NCBI GenBank assembly: GCA_003242895.1
Contig: QKMY01000004.1
Location: forward strand, 1 to 64,000
Source: Candidatus Margulisiibacteriota bacterium
Lineage (GTDB): Bacteria > Margulisbacteria > Riflemargulisbacteria > GWF2-39-127
Length of the DNA: 64,000 bases
Reading direction: 5' to 3'
A program made the translations under genes and the position numbers. The notes under the pieces were generated by a model that searched no databases, was not told the DNA's origin, and saw only the letters and a list, made by a program, of their open reading frames with translations. This document shows positions 36,344-44,189 of the stretch, piece after piece. How positions within the stretch are numbered: the stretch's first letter is position 1; each line of letters opens with the position of its first letter.

Positions 36344-37106
36344 CTGCTTTCATGACAGCATTTAGCTTTTCATCTATAGCCTTGTATCTATTGAGTAGTT
36401 TTTGTGCGAATTCTGTAAGGTTCGACCCGGACTTTTTACTTCCCGAAAGTGTGGTTTCGAGTATCTTTTCTCCCAAACGTTCTTCCATGGATTTGATGTA
36501 TGCCCAGGCATGGCGATAGGACATTTTCAGTTCGTGCGCTGCCTTGTTCAATGATTTGAGTTCCTCGATTTTTTGAAGCAATACGTATTTGCCGTGCCCA
36601 AAAACTGCTTGATTATTGACTTCAATCCAGATTTTGGTTTTTACCTGAAGGCTTTCGACGCGGTAATTGTAGTAGAAGTCGAGGATTAAGGTGTATGCGG
36701 CATTATCGAGCGGAGGTGCGAATAGTTTTTTGTCAGCCAATTTCTGCTTTGCTAATTCTTTATCAAAGGTAGTGGCAATGAGTATTTCGGCCTTAGTTTT
36801 TGCGAACTGAGAAGTCTTTTTCGCCGGGTTCTCGAATCCTTCGATGAAGATTGCCAGGTCCGGAGTAATAACCTCCAGGATGCTATTGCTTTCTATAATG
36901 AGATATTTGAGGTTGGTATTCTTGAGTCGCTCGATTTCGGTAATGGCACTGGGCACATCGTGAAATAATTGTTCCGGTTTGTTTTTATCCTGACCATGGC
37001 CTATTTTGATTATGGCGGCACTTTCCTGTAGAAGCTCTTTTAGCTTGCGGGCGAGTGTTGTTTTTCCAAGCGAACTATATGAACTGGAAATGGTGATAAT
37101 CTTCAT
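36330..37106 (-). CDS. MobB-like P-loop protein fused to a ModE-type winged-helix domain
   Basis: The 258-residue protein combines two parts. Residues 1-170 resemble MobB-type P-loop GTP-binding proteins of molybdenum-cofactor assembly: ITISSSYSSLGKTTLARKL has the Walker A shape but with Ser in place of the first Gly, and IIKIGHGQDKN and LKYLIIESNS follow. Residues about 175-258 match the LysR/ModE-type DNA-binding domain: GKYVLLQKIEEL, SLNKAAHELKMSYRHAWAYI, then KSGSNLTEFAQKLL. A metal-cofactor sensor that also controls transcription is a reasonable inference. The gene abuts fdhD with no gap and overlaps the end of wtpC, placing it between metal uptake and metal use. No molybdate-binding (Mop) domain is present. 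Confidence 0.72.
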   Translation of the reverse strand: MKIITISSSYSSLGKTTLARKLKELLQESAAIIKIGHGQDKNKPEQLFHDVPSAITEIERLKNTNLKYLIIESNSILEVITPDLAIFIEGFENPAKKTSQFAKTKAEILIATTFDKELAKQKLADKKLFAPPLDNAAYTLILDFYYNYRVESLQVKTKIWIEVNNQAVFGHGKYVLLQKIEELKSLNKAAHELKMSYRHAWAYIKSMEERLGEKILETTLSGSKKSGSNLTEFAQKLLNRYKAIDEKLNAVMKAANRS

Positions 37107-37925
37107 TTATTCTGCAACTATCCTTTCCGGACAGCTATAGATCGTAGCCTTTGTCCCTCTGGCATAGCCCAGTAAAGTAATGTTGTAACTTTGAGCGAAT
37201 CTGACCGCTGAAGCTGTTGGTGCTGAGCGTGATACGAGCACTGGAATATTAAGCCGAACAATCTTCGTCATGATTTCTGAAGAAATTCTTCCGCTTGAGA
37301 ATAGTATCCCTTCCGTTGCGTCCTTTATTCGATTTTCCTTCAGTAGTATTCCTGTTATCTTATCGACACAATTATGCCGTCCGATGTCTTCATTTAAAAT
37401 CGTCCGGGTTTTATCCTGAAACAGCACACTATGTACGCCTCCGATAACCGTGTATATTTCCGATTGTCGATTAAAGTTTTTCATCATTTCCCATATTCGG
37501 CTTATCGAAATTGTAATCGGACTTGTTGCCGGAGAAAAATTATTGGTTTTCAGCGGATTAATATAGGTGAGCCCTTTCCCGCACCCGGAAGTTATGCTTC
37601 TGAGGTTCTCCTGGGTATTGAGGACGAGTCCGTCTTTCAGCTGGATAATGACAGCGAACATTCGCTCATTGAAATAGATGCCAGCGACATCGTCAAATGA
37701 ATCAATGAACCCTTCGTTATAGAGAAATCCTAGCGCGAGTTCTTCCGGAAATTGGTTAAGACAGAGTAGCGAAACGAATTCTTCTCCATTAATAATCAGT
37801 TTTAGTGAAATCTCCGAGATAACCTGTTTGTCGACAAGATTCACGTGAATTCCCGAATCATCTTTTGATAGCTCGGTAACCGGTAATTCGAGATATATAT
37901 TTTCATCCATAATTTTAGTAATCAC
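37107..37925 (-). CDS. fdhD: Formate dehydrogenase accessory sulfurtransferase FdhD
   Basis: A 272-residue protein with the FdhD pattern: EFVSLLCLNQFPEELALGFL, YNEGFIDS, SGCGKG (about 124-129), TGGVH-like VIGGVHSVLF, EDIGRHNCVDKI (about 188-199), and the C-terminal SSGRISSEIMTKIVR with VSRSAPTASAVR. FdhD passes sulfur from a cysteine desulfurase to the Mo/W-bis-MGD cofactor of formate dehydrogenase. The CxxC loop of E. coli FdhD is reduced here to a single Cys in SGCG, as in many family members. It is adjacent to the MobB/ModE-like gene and downstream of fdhA on the same strand but separated from it by a terminator. Confidence 0.94.
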   Translation of the reverse strand: MITKIMDENIYLELPVTELSKDDSGIHVNLVDKQVISEISLKLIINGEEFVSLLCLNQFPEELALGFLYNEGFIDSFDDVAGIYFNERMFAVIIQLKDGLVLNTQENLRSITSGCGKGLTYINPLKTNNFSPATSPITISISRIWEMMKNFNRQSEIYTVIGGVHSVLFQDKTRTILNEDIGRHNCVDKITGILLKENRIKDATEGILFSSGRISSEIMTKIVRLNIPVLVSRSAPTASAVRFAQSYNITLLGYARGTKATIYSCPERIVAE

Positions 37926-38023
37926 CAGAATGTTTTTTCGCGCTTTAACTCACCCAAGGATTGAGCTTTGGCTATTCCTGCAAAATTTATAATCCTATCT
38001 TAACGCATAAGCGGGTATAAATA

Positions 38024-38052
38024 AATACACCAGGAAAAATGCCTGGTGTATT
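38024..38052 (-). terminator. Terminator behind fdhA
   Basis: AATACACCAGG (38024-38034) and CCTGGTGTATT (38042-38052) form a perfect 11-bp stem with a 7-nt loop, 31 nt beyond the fdhA stop. On the minus strand a T-rich TATTTATT follows. It should reduce read-through into fdhD. Confidence 0.75.
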
Positions 38053-38083
38053 GTCGTATTATCGTATTGTGGGAAACTATTGA

Positions 38084-40768
38084 TTAAATTTTTGAAACCT
38101 TAACCGCACACACTTTGAATTCCGGTATCTTCGCGATCGGATCAACGGCTGTATTTGTAAGAACGTTTGCTGCAGCTTCTTTATAATGGAATGGCATAAA
38201 TATTGTACCTTTATTAATGCCATCGGTAACAAACGCCGGAGCTTGTATTTCACCTCTCCTTGATGTGATTTTGATAGTTTCCTTGTCGGCTATGCCAAGC
38301 TCTTGTGCATCAGCAATCGAGATCATCACCATCGGTCCTGCCAGTTGGTTGAGCCCGTCAGTTTTTCTGGTCATAGTCCCGGTATGGAATTGCTCCAGGA
38401 CCCTGCCTGTAGTCAGGACCAAGGGATAGTTCTGGTCTGGTAGTTCCGCGGGCGGTATATACGGTATGGCTTTAAACATTCCTAAACCCCGCGTGAATTT
38501 TTCGGTATGTAGAATTGGCGTTCCAGGGTGTTCGCTATTTGGACAAGGCCAGGTGAGTCCCATACCTTCAAGTCTTTCCCATGAAATGCCGGCATATTGC
38601 GGTGTAAGTTTGTTGATTTCCTTTGAGATGTCTTGCGCTGTTGTATAACTCCAGCCAGCACCCATTGAGTTTGCTATATCTTGGACTATCTGCCAGTCTT
38701 CTTTCGCGAGGCCTGGTGATTTGATCGCTTTTCTTATTCTTTGCACTCTGCGCTCAGTATTGGCAAAAGTCCCGTCTTTTTCGGCATATGATGCTGTTGG
38801 TAATACGACGTCTGCTAACTGGGCGGTTTCCGTCATAAAAATATCCTGTACTACCAATAATTCAAGACCTTTCAGCGAATGCTCGGTATGGTGGCTGTCC
38901 GGATCGCTTAGCATAGGGTTCTCACCCATAATATAAATTGCTTTTAATATCCCTTCGTCGGCAGCCGTGAGCATTTCAGTAACGGTAAGGCCGATTTTGT
39001 CAGTTAAGGTAGTATTCCAGGCAGTCTGGAATTTCAATCTGGCATTCTCATCTGTTACTGCCTGATAGCCAGGGTATACATTCGGTAAAGCCCCCATATC
39101 GCATGCGCCCTGTACGTTGTTCTGTCCGCGTAGTGCGTTTACGCCTACGCCAGGCCTTCCTATATTTCCACACAGCATTTGCAGGTTAGCGACGGAACAT
39201 ACATTGTCTACGCCCGTTGTGTGCTGGGTGATACCCATGGAATAAAAAATGGCTGCATTTTTAGCCTTGCCGAAAAGTTTTGCTATAGCTTCAAGCTTAT
39301 CAGCCGGAATTCCGGATATTTCCGCAACCAGGTTAGCTGGGTATTTTGCGACTTCTTCTTTAAACGCTTCAAAATTTTCACATCTGGTCTCAACAAAATT
39401 TTTGTCGTACCAACTGTTATTAATAATAATATTCATGATCCCGTTAAGAACGGCGACGTCAGTTCCGCATCGTTGGCGAACATTAATTGCGGCATGTTTT
39501 GACATCGGGATGTCTTTCGGATCAATAATAATGAGTTTGGTTTTTCCATGTTTTACCGCCTGTTTTAGTACTGAGCCTATAACCGGGTGCGCTTCGGAGG
39601 TGTTAGACCCGATCAGCAAGGCGACGTCAGCTTCCTTGATCCCGGCAATGTCATTGGTCATCGCTCCGGATCCGAATGATTGGGCAAGCCCTGCCACAGT
39701 TGAGGCATGACAAAGTCTTGCGCAGTGATCTACATTATTGGTCCCAATTACGGATCTGACAAATTTCTGGAAAATATAATTTTCTTCGTTGCTGACTTTG
39801 GCAGAAGCAAGTCCTGCAATTGCATCCGGCCCGTGCTTGGTTTTTATTTCTGTAAGCTTTTTTGATATAAAAGAAATGGCTTCTTCCCACGTTGTTTCTT
39901 TAAGTTCTCCGCCTTTTTTATCTCTGATAAGAGGGGTCGTGAGTCTTTCGTTGCTATTTACAAAATCAAACCCGAAGCGGCCTTTGACACAAAGCATTCC
40001 GTTATTTACCGCATCTTCTTCCCCGGTTATTTTTACTATGGTATTGGTTTTTTCATTTACATGTAATATTAACTGGCAGCCAACTCCGCAGTAAGGACAG
40101 GTTGTTCTGACTTTTTTTGTTTCCCAGTTGCGGGCTTTGCCGATGGCTTTTTTGTCGATTATGGCACCGACCGGACAAAGCTGTGAACACTCACCGCATT
40201 GAACGCAGGTTGATTCCCCCATAGGTTTGTCGTCATCGCAGATCACTTTGGTATCGCGTCCGCGAAAACCGAGGTCAAGGACATTATTTACTACAACATT
40301 GTTGCATGCCGCAACGCATCTGCCGCAAGATATGCATTTTTTTCTGTCGATCATTACGAAAGGCGAGCTTGTGTCTGGCTGGTCAAATTCATTGGCAAAC
40401 TGGATGCTGGGTTTTTCTATCCCGAAGTGGTAAGCCACATCCTGTAATTCGCAGTTTCCGGATTTTTCACAGGCTAAACAATTATGTTCTCCGCTTGCGA
40501 GCAGCAGGTTAACTAAGGATTTCTGAGTGGAAATTATTTCTTCAGTTTCGGTTTTGATGTCCATGCCGTCTTGGGCAGCTACTGAACAGGAGGTTTGAAG
40601 GCCTCTCATTCCTGCGATTTCTACCACGCAGATCCGGCATTTGCTGGCTGGTCCGGTTTTTTCATGGTAACACAGCGTTGGTACGTAGAACCCATGCGCC
40701 CTTGCTGCCTGAAGTACGGTCTGGCCTGGATGTGCTTCTACTGTGCGGCCGTTAATTGTAATTTTCAT
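38084..40768 (-). CDS. fdhA: Formate dehydrogenase catalytic subunit (Mo/W-bis-MGD, NuoG-like N-terminus)
   Basis: The 894-residue protein oxidises formate (or reduces CO2) at a Mo/W-bis-MGD site. A [2Fe-2S] ferredoxin domain holds Cys33, 44, 47 and 61; a NuoG-type His/Cys cluster uses His95, Cys97, 100 and 106; two [4Fe-4S] clusters use Cys145/148/151/155 and 188/191/194/198. The catalytic part begins with its own cluster (Cys224, 227, 231 and 260). In DHCARLCHASTVAGL the residue at the selenocysteine position is Cys353 (no in-frame TGA), followed by the invariant His. The layout is that of cytoplasmic NAD- or ferredoxin-linked dehydrogenases, and the NuoE/NuoF-like subunits encoded divergently are its likely partners. 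AAAGGAT precedes the ATG. Confidence 0.93.
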   Translation of the reverse strand: MKITINGRTVEAHPGQTVLQAARAHGFYVPTLCYHEKTGPASKCRICVVEIAGMRGLQTSCSVAAQDGMDIKTETEEIISTQKSLVNLLLASGEHNCLACEKSGNCELQDVAYHFGIEKPSIQFANEFDQPDTSSPFVMIDRKKCISCGRCVAACNNVVVNNVLDLGFRGRDTKVICDDDKPMGESTCVQCGECSQLCPVGAIIDKKAIGKARNWETKKVRTTCPYCGVGCQLILHVNEKTNTIVKITGEEDAVNNGMLCVKGRFGFDFVNSNERLTTPLIRDKKGGELKETTWEEAISFISKKLTEIKTKHGPDAIAGLASAKVSNEENYIFQKFVRSVIGTNNVDHCARLCHASTVAGLAQSFGSGAMTNDIAGIKEADVALLIGSNTSEAHPVIGSVLKQAVKHGKTKLIIIDPKDIPMSKHAAINVRQRCGTDVAVLNGIMNIIINNSWYDKNFVETRCENFEAFKEEVAKYPANLVAEISGIPADKLEAIAKLFGKAKNAAIFYSMGITQHTTGVDNVCSVANLQMLCGNIGRPGVGVNALRGQNNVQGACDMGALPNVYPGYQAVTDENARLKFQTAWNTTLTDKIGLTVTEMLTAADEGILKAIYIMGENPMLSDPDSHHTEHSLKGLELLVVQDIFMTETAQLADVVLPTASYAEKDGTFANTERRVQRIRKAIKSPGLAKEDWQIVQDIANSMGAGWSYTTAQDISKEINKLTPQYAGISWERLEGMGLTWPCPNSEHPGTPILHTEKFTRGLGMFKAIPYIPPAELPDQNYPLVLTTGRVLEQFHTGTMTRKTDGLNQLAGPMVMISIADAQELGIADKETIKITSRRGEIQAPAFVTDGINKGTIFMPFHYKEAAANVLTNTAVDPIAKIPEFKVCAVKVSKI

Positions 40769-41033
40769 ATAGTATCCTTTCTTTGTGAACTTGCTTATGT
40801 ACTAATTTTTTGAATGTTGAAGGGTTCGCAACCTTATGTAAAAACTAAATAATTATAATTTGAGTGGCACGCTATTAATAATAACTACAATAGAGCTGAT
40901 TAGATAATAAATAATTTAGGGCAGTCTTTTATTCAATGCGTCGATATTTGTATTCCTGTATGTGTAAATTATGTAATGGTTAGGCGGGAATCCATGTTGT
41001 ACCAGATGGTCCTTATTCTTATATAAAACCTAA

Positions 41034-41062
41034 TTGACATTCTTTCACATCATTTGTACTAT
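41034..41062 (+). promoter_or_regulatory. Sigma70-type promoter of the NuoEF-like operon
   Basis: TTGACA (41034-41039) is separated by exactly 17 bp from TACTAT (41057-41062). It would give a 5' untranslated leader of roughly 190 nt. Confidence 0.6.
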
Positions 41063-41195
41063 TTATAGCGTTGATGCGTAATATTTCACAAGACAATTGT
41101 AATTGCATTTAAATAAAAATGCAACTGGAAAATACAGTCAGCAGAGCATATTCCATGTCGCTAATCCGAACAAATGGAAATTTTAGTGGCTTAAA

Positions 41196-41215
41196 TTAAC
41201 GGGCTTATTAACGGG
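41196..41215 (+). promoter_or_regulatory. Direct repeat TTAACGGG, possible operator
   Basis: Two identical copies of TTAACGGG lie 12 bp apart start to start (41196-41203 and 41208-41215), 44 bp before the first gene of the operon. A near-copy sits ahead of the CZB chemoreceptor at 44104-44123. Confidence 0.45.
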
Positions 41216-41259
41216 TTAAATTATAAAATAATAACGGTAGGAAAATGGAGGCTTTTTAT

Positions 41260-41616
41260 ATGGGTTCACCTATGGATATTATCAAGAAAAAGCGTGAAGA
41301 AGCAGATCGGAGAATTCGTGAACACCGTTCCGGTATAAGCAAAAGGGTTTACGTGGGGATGGCAACCTGCGAAATAGCTGCCGGATCAGAAGACGTTATG
41401 CAGGTATTTAAAACTGCTATTAATAATGGCCTTCCTGCCGTGCAACTAAGCCAAAAAGGGTGTGTCGGCCGTTGTAACCTTGAACCTACCGTAGAAGTGC
41501 TCGAAGAGGGTAAGCTATCTGTTAAGTACTGTAAGGTTGATCCTGATAAAGCTCGTCAGATCATAGAGCGCCATCTCAAGAACGGCGAAGTAATTAAAGA
41601 GTGGGTATTACAATAA
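41260..41616 (+). CDS. Thioredoxin-like [2Fe-2S] ferredoxin subunit
   Basis: A 118-residue protein from the ATG at 41260, behind ATGGAGG (an in-frame ATG at 41245 is less well placed). It has the thioredoxin-like [2Fe-2S] ferredoxin pattern: a first Cys in GMATCEIAAGS and two in QKGCVGRCNLEPTVEV; a further Cys lies in VKYCKVDPDKA. Such small subunits accompany NuoF-type diaphorases in multimeric, often bifurcating, hydrogenases and formate dehydrogenases. It is 18 bp ahead of the NuoF-like gene. Confidence 0.82.
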   Translation: MGSPMDIIKKKREEADRRIREHRSGISKRVYVGMATCEIAAGSEDVMQVFKTAINNGLPAVQLSQKGCVGRCNLEPTVEVLEEGKLSVKYCKVDPDKARQIIERHLKNGEVIKEWVLQ

Positions 41617-41634
41617 GAAAGGACAATAGCGCAG

Positions 41635-43437
41635 ATGGCGGATAACAAAACAACAAATGAAAAAGTAATAATAATGTGCGATGGCTCAAGATGTGCGCAC
41701 AACAAGTCTCAAGAGCTAATTGCACGTGTTAATGAAGAATTGGCCGCTAAAGGCCTGAGCGGACATGTTCGAGTATGTACTTCCGGATGTCAGGGATTTT
41801 GTAATCAGGGTCCGATCATGATCGTTAATCCGGAGTTTACGATTTATGGCGGGGTTCAATCGAGCGATATTGAAGAAATCATTGATAGCCATGTAGTAAA
41901 TGATAAAGTCGTTGACCGGCTTGCTATCAAAGAAGATCATTTATATAACCGGTTTTTTAAGGTTTTTGGGGATGTGGGCTTTTTCGGTAAACAAATGAGA
42001 ATTTGTTTGAGGAACTGCGGCATCATCGATCCTGAGAATATTGATGAATATTTTTCTGTGCGGGGCTATGAAGCCTTAGCAAAAGTTCTTTCTGATATGG
42101 CTCCTGAACAAGTAATTGCAGAAGTTAAGAAATCCGGACTGCGTGGACGAGGCGGCGGTGGTTTTTCTGCTGGAATGAAATGGGAATTTACTGCAAAAGC
42201 AGAAAGCGAACTTAAATATGTTGTTTGTAACGCTGATGAAGGTGATCCTGGCGCATTTATGGATAGGTCCTCTATTGAGGGTGATCCCCATTCGCTTATC
42301 GAAGGTATGTCTATTGGCGGTTATGCGACCGGCGCTTCGAGGGGCATTGTTTATATTCGAGCTGAGTATCCGCTGGCAATTAGCCGGCTAGAGATTGCAA
42401 TCGCAGATGCTCGCAAACATGGTCTGCTTGGCAAGAATATAATGGGCTCAGACTTTTCTTTCGACATTGAAATAAGATTAGGAGCAGGCGCGTTTGTCTG
42501 CGGTGAGGAAACCGCACTTATTCATTCTATTGAAGGACAGCGTGGTGTTCCGCGCCCTCGTCCTCCGTTTCCGGCCGTCAAAGGTGTCTTTGGATATCCT
42601 ACTGTACTTAATAATGTAGAGACCTGGTTCAATGTGCCGGTAATTATTCTTGACGGCGCAGATTGGTTTAGCAGTATCGGTACAGAGAAGAGCAAGGGCA
42701 CAAAAGTGTTCGCGTTGGCTGGAAATGTTAAGAATACCGGACTTATAGAGGTGCCGATGGGTACAACGCTTCGTGACATTATATTCGATATCGGTGGCGG
42801 TATTTCTAATGGCAAAAAGTTTAAAGCCGTACAAACCGGCGGACCGGCTGGCGGATGTCTGCCCGAGGAATACCTTGATACTCCAATTGATTATGACAGC
42901 TTGATTAAAGCTGGTTCTATGATGGGTTCCGGTGGCATGATCGTGGCAGACGAAGATAATTGCATGGTTAATTTAGCTAAGTTTTTTATGGACTTTATCA
43001 GGAGTGAGTCTTGTGGCAAATGCGTTCCCTGTAGAGAAGGAACCCGTAGAATGTATGATATTCTAGAACTTATTTGTGCAGGTAAAGCTGAAATGGGCCA
43101 TATTGATGAGTTGGAATCCCTCGGTAAGGTTATTATTGCTTCTTCTCTCTGTGGTCTGGGCAAAGCTGCACCTAATCCGATCCTGAGTACGCTTAGATAT
43201 TTCCGACATGAATATGAAGAGCATATCAATGAAAAAAAATGTCGTGCCAGTGTCTGCAAGGATCTATTGTCTTACGAAATAATCGATTCTTGTATCGGTT
43301 GCGGCGCGTGCAAACGAGCATGCCCAACCAGCGCGATCAGGGGAGAAGTAAAAGCGAAGCACGTTATTGATCAGGCCAAATGTATTAAGTGCGGTCAGTG
43401 TTTTGCAACATGCAAGTTCAGTGCAATTATAAGGTAA
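41635..43437 (+). CDS. nuoF: NuoF/HydB/HylB-like NADH- and FMN-binding subunit
   Basis: The 600-residue subunit has, in order, an N-terminal thioredoxin-like [2Fe-2S] domain (CDGSRCAHNKS and CTSGCQGFCNQGP), the NuoF core with the NADH/FMN glycine-rich region GLRGRGGGGFSAGMKW, CNADEGDPGAFMDR and VCGEETALIHSIEGQRG, a [4Fe-4S] motif SCGKCVPCREGTRRM, and two C-terminal [4Fe-4S] ferredoxin motifs (CIGCGACKRACP and CIKCGQCFATC). This layout is the HydB/HylB type that exchanges electrons between NAD and ferredoxin. With the NuoE-like subunit and the divergent FdhA it probably forms a cytoplasmic, possibly electron-bifurcating formate dehydrogenase. A hydrogenase partner elsewhere in the genome cannot be excluded. 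Confidence 0.93.
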   Translation: MADNKTTNEKVIIMCDGSRCAHNKSQELIARVNEELAAKGLSGHVRVCTSGCQGFCNQGPIMIVNPEFTIYGGVQSSDIEEIIDSHVVNDKVVDRLAIKEDHLYNRFFKVFGDVGFFGKQMRICLRNCGIIDPENIDEYFSVRGYEALAKVLSDMAPEQVIAEVKKSGLRGRGGGGFSAGMKWEFTAKAESELKYVVCNADEGDPGAFMDRSSIEGDPHSLIEGMSIGGYATGASRGIVYIRAEYPLAISRLEIAIADARKHGLLGKNIMGSDFSFDIEIRLGAGAFVCGEETALIHSIEGQRGVPRPRPPFPAVKGVFGYPTVLNNVETWFNVPVIILDGADWFSSIGTEKSKGTKVFALAGNVKNTGLIEVPMGTTLRDIIFDIGGGISNGKKFKAVQTGGPAGGCLPEEYLDTPIDYDSLIKAGSMMGSGGMIVADEDNCMVNLAKFFMDFIRSESCGKCVPCREGTRRMYDILELICAGKAEMGHIDELESLGKVIIASSLCGLGKAAPNPILSTLRYFRHEYEEHINEKKCRASVCKDLLSYEIIDSCIGCGACKRACPTSAIRGEVKAKHVIDQAKCIKCGQCFATCKFSAIIR

Positions 43438-43443
43438 TCGTTG

Positions 43444-43465
43444 GGGCGCACCAATGTGTGCGTCC
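43444..43465 (+). other. Intercistronic hairpin between nuoF- and nuoE-like genes
   Basis: GGGCGCAC (43444-43451) pairs with GTGCGTCC (43458-43465), including one GT pair, around a 6-nt loop. No T-run follows, so it more likely stabilises or processes the mRNA than terminates it. Confidence 0.5.
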
Positions 43466-43505
43466 TCATCGAACACTTTCCCAGGAATAGAAAGGAAGAT
43501 CAATT

Positions 43506-43997
43506 ATGCCACAAATGGTAATTAGTGAAAAATTGCAGCAGTTAAGAGATTTTATTGATAAACTTCAAGAGCGTGAAAACCCGGATTCCTATTTGATTGC
43601 CATTCTGCACAAGGCGCAGAGCTTATATGGTTATATCGATAAAGCAGTTGTTGAAGATATTTCCGTTCGAACCAAGATTAGTCTGGCTAAGATCTGGGGA
43701 GTGGTTACCTTCTATCATTTTTTTAAGCTCAAGCCTGCTGGAGAATATGAAATATCTGTTTGTCTTGGAACCGCCTGCTATGTTAAGGGAGCAGAGCGGA
43801 TACTCGACGCTATCAAAGAGACAATTGGGGTCGGAATCGGAGATACTACCGAAGACAAGCTTTTTACTCTGCAGGAAACCCGATGTATAGGCGCTTGCGG
43901 GATCGCTCCTGTTGCAACGATTAATGGCAAAGTATACGGTGAGCTTTCACCGAATAAAATTGTAAAGATCATTAACGATATTAAAGCAAAAAAATAA
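43506..43997 (+). CDS. nuoE: NuoE/HydC-like [2Fe-2S] subunit
   Basis: A 163-residue thioredoxin-like [2Fe-2S] protein of the NuoE/HydC/HylC type. The helical N-terminus has YLIAILHKAQSLYGYI and KIWGVVTFYHFFKLKP; the cluster ligands are in CLGTACYVKGA and, after a spacer, ETRCIGACGIAP. It passes electrons between the NADH-binding subunit and the other clusters. It follows the NuoF-like gene by 68 bp with a hairpin in the gap and has a GGAAAGGAAG ribosome site. Confidence 0.93.
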   Translation: MPQMVISEKLQQLRDFIDKLQERENPDSYLIAILHKAQSLYGYIDKAVVEDISVRTKISLAKIWGVVTFYHFFKLKPAGEYEISVCLGTACYVKGAERILDAIKETIGVGIGDTTEDKLFTLQETRCIGACGIAPVATINGKVYGELSPNKIVKIINDIKAKK

Positions 43998-44103
43998 GTT
44001 CAGCTATTTCGGCGTGATTCGGCAACAAGAAGACATTTGATGGGTTCGTCTAAAAAACCGGCAGCATTATAGTTAATTAAGTTCAAGATTATCAACTTAA
44101 TTA

Positions 44104-44123
44104 CGAACGGGCCTATTAACGGG
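44104..44123 (+). promoter_or_regulatory. AACGGG direct repeat upstream of the CZB chemoreceptor
   Basis: AACGGG occurs at 44106-44111 and 44118-44123, 12 bp apart, with TATTAACGGGT shared exactly with the element at 41207-41216. The copy is 66 bp ahead of the chemoreceptor start. Confidence 0.45.
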
Positions 44124-44189
44124 TGGACGCTCTTTTTTATATCCCTATTAATTTATATGGGTTACCAATAATTTGAGGAGATCACGTCT

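Larger units (their letters stand above)
40769..41259. other. Divergent control region between fdhA and the NuoEF-like operon
   Basis: About 490 bp without a gene. It contains a good promoter for the plus-strand operon (41034-41062), a leader hairpin TTGCATTT (41103-41110) with AAATGCAA (41117-41124), and a direct repeat of TTAACGGG near the first gene. The half facing fdhA is AT-rich and must hold its promoter, but no convincing hexamers stood out. Confidence 0.5.

Noticed and set aside
38084-40768. Selenocysteine formate dehydrogenase
   Set aside because: The active-site position is a TGT/TGC-encoded Cys353; the frame has no internal TGA.
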